From NCBI GenBank assembly GCA_004525335.1, contig SPCL01000057.1, positions 1 to 11,928 on the forward strand: a DNA stretch of 11,928 nt, written 5' to 3'. A program made the position numbers and the translations under genes. The DNA is from Thermodesulfobacteriales bacterium (GTDB lineage: Bacteria; Desulfobacterota_D; UBA1144; Nemesobacterales; UBA2774). Below the pieces are notes generated by a model that saw only the letters and a list, made by a program, of their open reading frames with translations, searched no databases and was not told where the DNA came from. Of the stretch, positions 7,301-11,928 are shown in pieces; the stretch's first letter is position 1; each line of letters opens with the position of its first letter.

Positions 7301-7560
7301 GATCAAGAATAAGACCAATATTCATGAGTACAACCACCAGTGTGATTGGAATGCTTCCACTAATTTTGCTTCCGGGGTCCGGCTCTGAATTTTACCGCGG
7401 CTTAGGAAGTGTCGTTGTCGGTGGTCTAAGTGTATCTACTATATTTACTCTTATTTTGGTGCCTTCAGTATTCAGTCTGGTGCTTGATGCTAAGGCTTAT
7501 ATCTCTCAGCGTTTTTCCAATTGGCGTGGAGGAACAGCCGGGGTACTTCCCTCAAAGTAA
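4381..7560 (+). CDS. RND-family efflux pump permease
   Basis: This 1059-residue inner-membrane pump has the AcrB/HAE1 size and layout. TM1 is at 12-30, followed by a large periplasmic domain to about 335. TM2-TM6 lie at about 338-490, TM7 at 535-555, a second periplasmic domain runs to about 870, and TM8-TM12 lie at 875-1036. Family hallmarks include KIPVQLTPDVDKPTI near the N-terminus, GMVIDNSIVVLENI in TM4 and RIRPIFMSTTTSVIGMLP in TM11. The pump exchanges protons for drug-like or lipophilic substrates; the substrate cannot be read from sequence. In the proton relay, the AcrB Asp407/Asp408 pair reads Asp404/Asn405 and the AcrB Lys940 position reads Asn945, while the Arg (976) is kept. AGAGGA lies 5 bases before the ATG. 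It is the last gene of tetR-MFP-RND. Confidence 0.95.
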   Translation: MKLVDISIKKPVSVAVGVIFIILFGFIALFKIPVQLTPDVDKPTITVSTFWQGASPQEVETEIVREQEDELKTLDNLVEMTSESQDSNGSIVLEFAIGTDIDAAVVDVSNKLNQVEEYPDDVDQPVISTTDVRGNAMAWFILKPKVGNDVDIYQYHDFAEDFIKPRFERVSGVGSSNVFGGYEREMQVIVDPNALAVRGITLSEMAEAIRNENDNYSAGDFDEGKRRYIVRTVGEYQSPEDIENVIIARKNGAPVYVRDVAMVKLGYKDAEFAVRQNGEPAIAINAVKESGANTILVMKGLVQAVEELNQGELQKTDLTLFNVYEETSYIISAINLVQQNLIIGGLLAVLVLLLFLRSASSTLIVAAAIPISIIGTFVVMSALGRTINVISLAGMAFAVGMVIDNSIVVLENIYRHMQMGKSRVQASYDGTVEVWGAVLASTLTTAAVFVPVIFVQDQAGQLFRDIAIAISVSVILSLIVSITVIPTISAKILSVVKPTPGKNFSNLWGFADRAERVSIGISNLVSRILFSTTTRLVVVCGFTIGTIFLSWVMMPKTEYLPEGNRNLLFGILIPPPGYNIGEFTNIGMQIEDDLRPYWEAEVGSPEAKELDGPPMENFFYVATGRQAFMGSRAKEADKVKGLMAPMQSTLRKIPGMISIVSQSSIFQRGLGEGRSINIQITGPELEKLVGIAQKVFFTAIQKIPGAQIRPIPSLDLGNPEVQLILNRERASDVGITNQELGFMLNALVDGATVSEFQINGDEIDLTLRGEDQYASRTHEIEDLMINTESGKMLTVGSIADVNVTTGPEQINHYERQRTIAISVIPPEEMPLESAIELINSEILLPLKESGELSGSYDAVLTGSADDLTKTREALQWNFILAALIAFLLMASLFESFLYPLVIMFSVPLASFGGFLGLFILNFFIYMPLNVLTMLGFIILIGIVVNNAILIVHQALNYIRDEGMENNEAIVESVRSRIRPIFMSTTTSVIGMLPLILLPGSGSEFYRGLGSVVVGGLSVSTIFTLILVPSVFSLVLDAKAYISQRFSNWRGGTAGVLPSK

Positions 7561-7695
7561 TTCATCCCCAAATAGGTTCAGATTAGAAACTGATCAAATT
7601 TACCTATACAAATTACAGTATAGCTCAGGATATTATGGGCTAGGGGTTTAGAGATTTCTTTTTGATGGTAAAATGTATCGTCAAGAAGAAACCCT

Positions 7696-7700
7696 GGAGA
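7696..7700 (+). promoter_or_regulatory. Ribosome binding site deciding the nucleotidase start
   Basis: GGAGA is 5 bases before the ATG at 7706. The alternative ATG at 7673 has no comparable purine-rich sequence, so translation most likely starts at 7706. Confidence 0.7.
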
Positions 7701-7705
7701 AATTA

Positions 7706-8698
7706 ATGAAATATGATTCTGAACTGAAGATAGCGATAGGAGCAGTAAAAAAAGCCTGTAGTTTGTGCACAACCGTCCAATCGTCACTTGTGTCAGATGA
7801 GACAATGATAAAGGAAGATAAATCCCCTGTAACAGTTGCTGATTTTGGCGTACAAGCGGTTATATGCCACGAATTAAAGAAAGCGTTTCCAAATGATCCA
7901 ATAGTTGCGGAAGAAGATTCAGCAGATTTGCAAACCGATGAGGGAAAAGCTCTTACTAAAAAAGTTTATGAATACGCCTCTGCGGTCCTACCCGAGTTAA
8001 TAGAAGAGGACATACATTCAACAATTGATAGCGGGGACTATGACGGGGGACCGGAGGGTAGATTCTGGACTCTCGATCCCATAGACGGCACAAAAGGGTT
8101 TTTGAGAGGACAGCAATACGCCATAGCTCTGGCGCTAATTGAAGACGGCGAAGTTGTTTTAGGAGTACTTGGCTGTCCAAATCTCAATCTCGATTTAGAA
8201 GATCCCGAAAGAGGCAAAGGATGTATATTCAGCGCAATTAAAGGGGAAGGTGCATCAGTACAGCTAATTGACGATGACAGTGGCGACAAAATAGAAGTAT
8301 CTGACATAGACCATCCATCACATGCCCCTTTCTGCGAGTCGGTAGAGTCAGCGCATTCCTCACATTCAGACTCCGAGCAAATAGCAGATATCTTGGGAGT
8401 TACAGCTGAGCCCATTAGAATTGACAGCCAGTGTAAGTATGGGGTGCTTGCAAGAGGAGACGCATCCATATATCTAAGACTGCCTACCAGTAAAGATTAC
8501 ACAGAGAAGATTTGGGACCACGCAGCCGGGTACATAATTGTAAAGGAAGCAGGCGGTCAGGTATCAGATGTATCAGGCAATGATTTAGATTTCTCTCAAG
8601 GAAGAACCTTATCAAACAACAAAGGTGTCGTAGGAACCAATGGAGAGCTACACGATTTAGTTATATCTGCCGTGGTTGAAGTTCTTAATTCAAAATGA
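7706..8698 (+). CDS. 3'(2'),5'-bisphosphate nucleotidase, HAL2/SAL1 type
   Basis: A 330-residue Mg2+-dependent, typically lithium-sensitive phosphatase of the inositol monophosphatase superfamily. It converts 3'-phosphoadenosine 5'-phosphate (PAP, left over from sulfate assimilation and sulfotransfer) to AMP. Metal-site residues are visible: Asp46 in PVTVADF, Glu69-Glu70-Asp71 in VAEEDS, Asp124 and Asp127 in LDPIDGTKGFLR, and Asp271 in WDHAAG. The DPIDGTKGFLRGQQYAIALAL run, GVLGCPNL and the VESAHSSHSD segment match yeast HAL2 and plant SAL1 more closely than E. coli CysQ, as I know those sequences. The start is set at 7706 by its Shine-Dalgarno; an in-frame ATG at 7673 would add 11 residues. 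It lies 145 bases after the pump gene with no clear link to it, and its last 9 bases overlap the end of the AKR gene. Confidence is high for the family, moderate for PAP as main substrate. Confidence 0.9.
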   Translation: MKYDSELKIAIGAVKKACSLCTTVQSSLVSDETMIKEDKSPVTVADFGVQAVICHELKKAFPNDPIVAEEDSADLQTDEGKALTKKVYEYASAVLPELIEEDIHSTIDSGDYDGGPEGRFWTLDPIDGTKGFLRGQQYAIALALIEDGEVVLGVLGCPNLNLDLEDPERGKGCIFSAIKGEGASVQLIDDDSGDKIEVSDIDHPSHAPFCESVESAHSSHSDSEQIADILGVTAEPIRIDSQCKYGVLARGDASIYLRLPTSKDYTEKIWDHAAGYIIVKEAGGQVSDVSGNDLDFSQGRTLSNNKGVVGTNGELHDLVISAVVEVLNSK

Positions 8699-9661
8699 CG
8701 AAGACACTTCGTTCAAATAACAAATATCATCCTCCGACAGCTCAAATTTCATAGAGTCAGCATTATCTCTAGCCTGTCCAACTTTTGTGGCGCCGGGAAT
8801 AGCTAAAATTGTATTACCGTTAGCATTAACAACCCAGTTGAGTGCAATCTGAGAGGGCGTTACCTGATACTTTTTAGCTATACTCTTAAGCGCCTGGACA
8901 ACTTGTGAGCTTTTCTTAAGTTCTCCCTTATTGAGCGAGGCGTAATATCTTCTTAGTATATGCCGTTTATTAATTAAATCAGGGTTGTCATGAAACTTGC
9001 CTGTTAACAGCCCTCTACCCAAAGGAGAATAAGCTATTAGTGAAATGCCGAGCTCTTTTGCCGTATCGAGTATCCCATTTCTTTCAATCTGTCTTTTTAG
9101 AAGACTGTAGTTAACCTGACTTGAAACTAACTTGAGCCCATATTTCAGAAGCTCCTTATGAGCTTTCCTCATGGCGTTTGCAGAAAAATTGCTTACCCCA
9201 ACATATCTAACTTTTCCTTGGTCAACGAGCTTGGCCATCTCCTTCATCTGAGAGCTTATGGAAGAGAATGAAAATGAATTATGAATTTGATAGAGGTCTA
9301 TTGTCCTAGTGTTGAGTGCTGAAAGTCTTTTATCAATAGATGAAGTTATTGATCTTGAGGTTCTTAAAACCGGCCACCATTTTGTCGCAAGTATGATATC
9401 CTTTCTTGGAATATTGAGATCCTCTAGCGAAGAAGAAAGAGCCCTTTCAGACTCACCCCGACCATAAAGCTCCGCTGTATCAAACCAGTTTATCCCCCCT
9501 TTGAGTGAAGTCTCCACAATAGCACTTATTTCCTTCCTACTTAGTGAAGGCCACATGGCGCCCGATATACCTCTGCCTCTGCTAAACTGAAGACAACCCA
9601 ATCCAACTGCAGAAACCATCAAATCGGAAGACCCTAATCTTCTTAGATAATTGGGCTTCAT
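8690..9661 (-). CDS. Aldo/keto reductase
   Basis: A 323-residue NAD(P)H-dependent oxidoreductase with a TIM-barrel fold, full length for the family. The catalytic tetrad is visible: Asp61 and Tyr66 (WFDTAELYGRGESE), Lys94 (LATKWWP) and His127 (YQIHN). Other landmarks are VRYVGVSNFS (151-160), QVNYSLL (182-188), AYSPLGRGLLTGKF (210-223) and the cofactor-phosphate segment IPGATKVGQARDNADS (288-303), the last suggesting NADPH. The natural carbonyl substrate cannot be predicted. The ATG at 9661 has AAGGTGAG (9671-9678) upstream, 9 bases away and slightly long. It is divergent from the cyclase gene across 49 bases and overlaps the nucleotidase gene tail to tail by 9 bases. Confidence 0.95.
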   Translation of the reverse strand: MKPNYLRRLGSSDLMVSAVGLGCLQFSRGRGISGAMWPSLSRKEISAIVETSLKGGINWFDTAELYGRGESERALSSSLEDLNIPRKDIILATKWWPVLRTSRSITSSIDKRLSALNTRTIDLYQIHNSFSFSSISSQMKEMAKLVDQGKVRYVGVSNFSANAMRKAHKELLKYGLKLVSSQVNYSLLKRQIERNGILDTAKELGISLIAYSPLGRGLLTGKFHDNPDLINKRHILRRYYASLNKGELKKSSQVVQALKSIAKKYQVTPSQIALNWVVNANGNTILAIPGATKVGQARDNADSMKFELSEDDICYLNEVSSSF

Positions 9662-9676
9662 ATTTAAATTCTCACC

Positions 9677-9704
9677 TTTATATTAATTCTATTTAACTTA
9701 TAAT
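9677..9704 (+). promoter_or_regulatory. Cyclase gene promoter, adjacent to its start codon
   Basis: TTTATA (9677-9682, 4 of 6 consensus) and a perfect TATAAT (9699-9704) are separated by 16 bases. Only 6 bases separate the TATAAT from the ATG at 9711, so transcription should begin at or within a base or two of the start codon. No Shine-Dalgarno is present. This predicts a leaderless mRNA. Confidence 0.55.
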
Positions 9705-9708
9705 AGCA
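9700..9708 (-). promoter_or_regulatory. Possible extended -10 for the aldo/keto reductase gene
   Basis: The minus strand reads TG-C-TATTAT here (TG at 9707-9708, TATTAT at 9700-9705), an extended -10 pattern pointing to the AKR gene. It almost exactly overlaps the + strand TATAAT of the cyclase promoter. No -35 match was found, as extended -10 promoters allow. Support is modest. Confidence 0.35.
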
Positions 9709-9710
9709 CT

Positions 9711-10502
9711 ATGCCCACAGAAACACGCATTATAGACCTTAGCATAATTATTGAGCCCGCGCCCGGACCCGAACATCAAAAACTAGAAATAAAATATGAG
9801 ACTCATGAGGACACAGCAGAGTACATGATGATGCGGTTTGAGTGCAGCAAGGAAGATTTGCCAAAGGGCTTGGGATGGGCGAATGAATATGTCACACTAG
9901 GCACTCATGTAGGAACACACATGGATGCCCCCTGGCACTATCACCCCGAATCTGAAGGAGAAAAAGCAAAGACAATAGATGAGCTTCCGGTTGAATGGTT
10001 TTACGGCGACGGGATAGTAATAGATATGCGGCATAAAAGGCCTGGTGAGATCATAACCAGCTGGGACTTAAAAAAAGCGCTTCATGAGATTAAATATGAA
10101 ATAAATCCATTTGATATAGTACTTATCATGACCGGGGCCGATGAGCTCTGGGGCACTAAAGATTACTGGTCACAGTTTCCGGGACTGTCTAAAGAGTCGA
10201 CCCTGTGGTTATGTGAGCAAGGCGTCAAAGTAATGGGCACAGATTCAGCCGGCTGGGACAGGCCATTTTGGGCAATGGTGGAAGAGTTCAAAGAAACAGG
10301 GGATAAGAGCGTTATATGGGGCGCTCATTTTGCGGGTATTGAGAAAGAATACTGTCAGATAGAAAAGCTCACCAACCTGGACTTGCTTCCAGCATATGGA
10401 TTCAAAGTAGTTTGCCCGCCAATTAAGATAATTAACGCAAGCGCTGGCTGGGTTAGACCAATTGCTATTGTTGAGGAGTCGTTCCTTTCACTTCATCCAT
10501 AG
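9711..10502 (+). CDS. Cyclase-family metal-dependent hydrolase (KynB-like fold)
   Basis: A 263-residue member of the 'putative cyclase' family (PF04199), which includes bacterial kynurenine formamidase KynB and isatin hydrolase. These use a divalent metal site to hydrolyse amides or lactams. The signature HxGTHxDAPxH is complete at His66, His70, Asp72 and His76 (THVGTHMDAPWH). A second pair, His206 and Glu218 (GAHFAGI, then CQIEKL), has the spacing expected of the family's other metal and catalytic residues. TNLDLLP (221-227) is also typical. It is some 50 residues longer than KynB, so kynurenine formamidase activity should not be assumed, and no tryptophan-degradation gene lies nearby. There is no signal peptide. 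The start has no Shine-Dalgarno and sits 6 bases after a TATAAT. Its end overlaps the CAP gene by 38 bases. Confidence 0.88.
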   Translation: MPTETRIIDLSIIIEPAPGPEHQKLEIKYETHEDTAEYMMMRFECSKEDLPKGLGWANEYVTLGTHVGTHMDAPWHYHPESEGEKAKTIDELPVEWFYGDGIVIDMRHKRPGEIITSWDLKKALHEIKYEINPFDIVLIMTGADELWGTKDYWSQFPGLSKESTLWLCEQGVKVMGTDSAGWDRPFWAMVEEFKETGDKSVIWGAHFAGIEKEYCQIEKLTNLDLLPAYGFKVVCPPIKIINASAGWVRPIAIVEESFLSLHP

Positions 10503-11025
10503 GAGATCCAAAAACAACAGTCCAAAAGGTTTTATATTTCGTATCTTTATTATGAAAACAGGCGGCTCCAAGCTCAGTGAAACTTTGCCTCATAATATTT
10601 TCACAGTGGTGCGGACTAAGTAACCACGCAGCAACAACTTCTTCTGAATCCTCACGTCCGGCAGATATATTCTCACCTACGGTAATCCAACTGTAGCTAA
10701 CCTCTTCAACTCTATAGGAGACCTCCTTCCCGCTTGACCCTTTGTGACTGACAAAGTCCTCAGTGGCCATATCAAGAGAATGACTTAGTGCTGCTCTTGC
10801 CAAAGTAGGGTTCCATGTAACTTGCCCAGCAGGTGTGAAAATCTTATAACCACAGTTTCTACTGGACTGGCGCGCGAGGTTTACGAGTCTTAGCATTTTC
10901 TCCTTTGTAATATCAAACTCCTCACACCTGTAAGAATCATTTGCAAGTACATACTGAATTTCATTTGATGTTCCGCAACCATAGAGAAGGCAAAGTGGAA
11001 ATATTAAGAGCAGTATTTTCTTCAC
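10465..11025 (-). CDS. CAP/SCP-domain (YkwD-like) lipoprotein
   Basis: A 186-residue exported protein with a CAP (SCP/PR-1/Tpx-like) domain. Residues 1-17 are a lipoprotein signal with lipobox LLYGC and acylated Cys17; Tyr at the -2 position is atypical. The CAP domain spans about 42-173. NPTLARAALSHSLDMA (72-87), FVSHKG with His94, VGENISAG with Glu118, SPHHCENIM with His140, and a final FWTVVFG strand all match the bacterial family. His94, Glu118 and His140 fall in the CAP cavity positions. Cys58 (NCGY) and Cys141 (HHCENIM) probably form a disulfide. Cys34 and Cys156 could form another. The biochemical role of bacterial CAP proteins is unsettled. The start is GTG, without a Shine-Dalgarno, 7 bases after a TATAAT. 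The MsrA gene lies 84 bases upstream on the same strand. Confidence 0.9.
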   Translation of the reverse strand: MKKILLLIFPLCLLYGCGTSNEIQYVLANDSYRCEEFDITKEKMLRLVNLARQSSRNCGYKIFTPAGQVTWNPTLARAALSHSLDMATEDFVSHKGSSGKEVSYRVEEVSYSWITVGENISAGREDSEEVVAAWLLSPHHCENIMRQSFTELGAACFHNKDTKYKTFWTVVFGSPMDEVKGTTPQQ

Positions 11026-11032
11026 GAATAAT

Positions 11033-11062
11033 ATTATACGCCCCGCAGCTAATTTTTCGCAA
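11033..11062 (-). promoter_or_regulatory. CAP lipoprotein promoter, adjacent to its GTG start
   Basis: On the minus strand, TTGCGA (11057-11062) and a perfect TATAAT (11033-11038) are 18 bases apart. Only 7 bases separate the -10 from the GTG at 11025, and no Shine-Dalgarno lies between. Transcription should start at or beside the GTG, implying a leaderless message. Confidence 0.55.
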
Positions 11063-11109
11063 CTAAATTCTCTTATATCAGAAGTCAGCTAACCAAATTA
11101 TTCGATGGG

Positions 11110-11766
11110 TCAATTTTTAGCCTGGCTGCGCCAATATTTATCGATGAATTTATCTCTGCCCGATCCAATACGATAGGACTTATAATGCGTAGGTTTTTTC
11201 AGATAATACATTTGGTGATATTCCTCAGCGTCCCAGAATTCACCAGCTTGCGTTACCTCAACAACTATCGGCTTGTCGAACCTGCCTGATTTATCTAGTT
11301 TTTCTTTAGAAGCCAGAGCAGCTTCTTTTTGCGAGTTATTCAAGTAAAAAATCCCGGGTCTGTACTGCTGGCCTCTATCATAAAATTGCCCGCCTGCATC
11401 TGTAGGATCAAAACTCATCCAAAAAACGGATAGCAGTTTATCATATGTTATTTTTTGGGGATCATATATAACTTCGATTGATTCTGTATGGCCAGTTTTC
11501 CCATAAGAGACTTCTTTATATGTAGGCTCTTTCTCCGGTCCTCCGGTATATCCGGCAGTCGTAGTAATTACCCCATCTAGATAGTCAAAAGGCGGCTGCA
11601 TACACCAGAAACATCCTCCTGCAAAAACGGCCCTTTCATAGTTTTCGTTTTGACGTGCTTCACTTCTCTTTTTTATATCGACTTCTTCATCATATGAATT
11701 AGCAAATAGATTATACCCCTGTGCTAGAATTAAAATTCCTAAAACTATTAATATTTTCCGCTTCAT
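11110..11766 (-). CDS. msrA: Exported peptide-methionine (S)-S-oxide reductase
   Basis: A 218-residue MsrA that repairs the S-epimer of methionine sulfoxide in oxidised proteins. The catalytic motif GCFWC is at 51-55, with nucleophile Cys52 and a second Cys at 55. Family landmarks follow: TTTAGYTGG (68-76), YKEVSYGKTGHTESIEV (83-99), FDPTDAGGQFYDRGQQYRPGIFY (119-141) and the EEYHQMYY region (181-188). Residues 1-22 are a hydrophobic export signal or membrane anchor (MKRK, then ILIVLGILILAQG). The domain begins at about residue 44, so this copy should act outside the cytoplasm. It has no Cys after residue 55, unlike E. coli-type MsrA with C-terminal resolving cysteines, so Cys55 may be the resolving residue. 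AGGAG (11773-11777) lies 6 bases before the ATG and fixes the start. Confidence 0.95.
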   Translation of the reverse strand: MKRKILIVLGILILAQGYNLFANSYDEEVDIKKRSEARQNENYERAVFAGGCFWCMQPPFDYLDGVITTTAGYTGGPEKEPTYKEVSYGKTGHTESIEVIYDPQKITYDKLLSVFWMSFDPTDAGGQFYDRGQQYRPGIFYLNNSQKEAALASKEKLDKSGRFDKPIVVEVTQAGEFWDAEEYHQMYYLKKPTHYKSYRIGSGRDKFIDKYWRSQAKN

Positions 11767-11772
11767 AATGTT

Positions 11773-11777
11773 CTCCT
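11773..11777 (-). promoter_or_regulatory. msrA ribosome binding site
   Basis: The minus strand reads AGGAG, 6 bases before the ATG at 11766. It supports including the N-terminal export signal in the protein. Confidence 0.8.
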
Positions 11778-11868
11778 GGTTAATTTGCAGATAATATTTT
11801 ACTCACTCTTTTGATATATACGCTTTATGCATATAAATGGTTTCATTACTTTGAGAAAAAAGTTGAGT

Positions 11869-11897
11869 AATCTAAAATCACTCATTTATTTTAGATT
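11869..11897. repeat. AT-rich inverted repeat near the right edge
   Basis: AATCTAAAAT and ATTTTAGATT are perfect 10-bp arms around a 9-base loop. Read on the minus strand, a TTTTTT run follows 7 bases after the stem, so it could be a weak terminator for a gene entering from the right. The stem has only two G-C pairs, so this is uncertain. Confidence 0.5.
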
Positions 11898-11928
11898 CTA
11901 TAGCTTTCTCTGTCTTCTGAGTTTTATA
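11878..11928 (-). CDS. Possible C-terminal tail of a gene entering from the right
   Basis: On the minus strand one frame is open from the window edge for 16 codons (YKTQKTEKAIESKINE) to a TGA at 11878-11880; the other two minus frames stop sooner. The charged, helical-looking residues suit a protein C-terminus. Sixteen open codons is close to chance in AT-rich DNA, and the stop sits inside the inverted repeat. No function can be suggested. Confidence 0.3.
   Translation of the reverse strand, partial: YKTQKTEKAIESKINE

Noticed and set aside
7604..7623. CTATAC/GTATAG hairpin after the RND gene as a terminator
   Set aside because: The stem is only 6 bp and AT-rich, and no T-run follows, so a functional intrinsic terminator cannot be supported.
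7673..7705. Earlier in-frame ATG for the nucleotidase
   Set aside because: It lacks a Shine-Dalgarno, while the ATG at 7706 has GGAGA 5 bases upstream and begins where family members usually begin.
8038..8469. 143-codon minus-strand open frame
   Set aside because: It lies entirely within the nucleotidase gene, its translation is low-complexity Ser/Pro-rich with no recognisable domain, and the opposite strand encodes a complete conserved enzyme.
9711..10502. Calling the cyclase-family gene kynB (kynurenine formamidase)
   Set aside because: The metal-binding motif fits, but the protein is notably longer than KynB and no kynurenine-pathway gene is adjacent, so only the family is supported.

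Overview
The window is about 12 kb of AT-rich DNA (roughly 40% G+C by eye). It comes from a diderm (Gram-negative-type) bacterium: it encodes an outer-membrane TolC-type channel, a periplasmic adaptor, an RND inner-membrane pump, a lipoprotein with a lipobox, and an exported MsrA. Genes are tightly packed and most have clear Shine-Dalgarno sequences. Nothing marks a phage, plasmid, transposon, tRNA, rRNA or CRISPR array. I cannot place the organism below the level of an environmental Gram-negative-type lineage.

Layout. (1) 3-221: the 3' end of an unidentified, lysine-rich gene on the + strand. (2) 244-2210, minus strand: trxA (thioredoxin) and, upstream of it, a TolC-family outer-membrane channel gene. 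trxA has its own promoter, built around a 16-bp tandem duplication. (3) 2211-2530: a 320-bp divergent control region. It holds a tolC promoter, a palindromic candidate TetR operator next to tetR, a second degenerate operator-like site on the tolC side, and three direct repeats of an 18-bp element. (4) 2531-7560, + strand: tetR, then a membrane-fusion protein, then an RND permease. With the divergent channel gene these make a complete tripartite efflux pump and its probable local repressor. (5) 7706-8698, +: a HAL2/SAL1-type 3'(2'),5'-bisphosphate nucleotidase, whose end overlaps the end of the next gene. (6) 8690-9661, minus: an aldo/keto reductase. (7) 9711-10502, +: a cyclase-family (KynB-like fold) metal hydrolase. 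(8) 10465-11025 and 11110-11766, minus: a CAP/SCP-domain lipoprotein and an exported methionine sulfoxide reductase A. (9) 11878-11928, minus: possibly the last 16 codons of another gene, beside an AT-rich inverted repeat.

How the genes work together. The tetR-MFP-RND operon and the divergent tolC are best read as one efflux unit under shared TetR control, because matching operator-like sites lie on both sides of the divergent region. The rest looks like ordinary housekeeping and envelope-maintenance genes: thioredoxin, PAP recycling, and oxidised-methionine repair outside the cytoplasm. No functional link joins the AKR, the cyclase and the nucleotidase beyond compact packing.

The most notable non-coding signals are the triple repeat and paired operators in the efflux control region, the duplicated -35 segment of the trxA promoter, and two genes (cyclase and CAP lipoprotein). 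Each of those two has a consensus TATAAT only 6-7 bases before its start codon and no Shine-Dalgarno, which suggests leaderless mRNAs. I found no clear sign of an entirely new multi-gene system.
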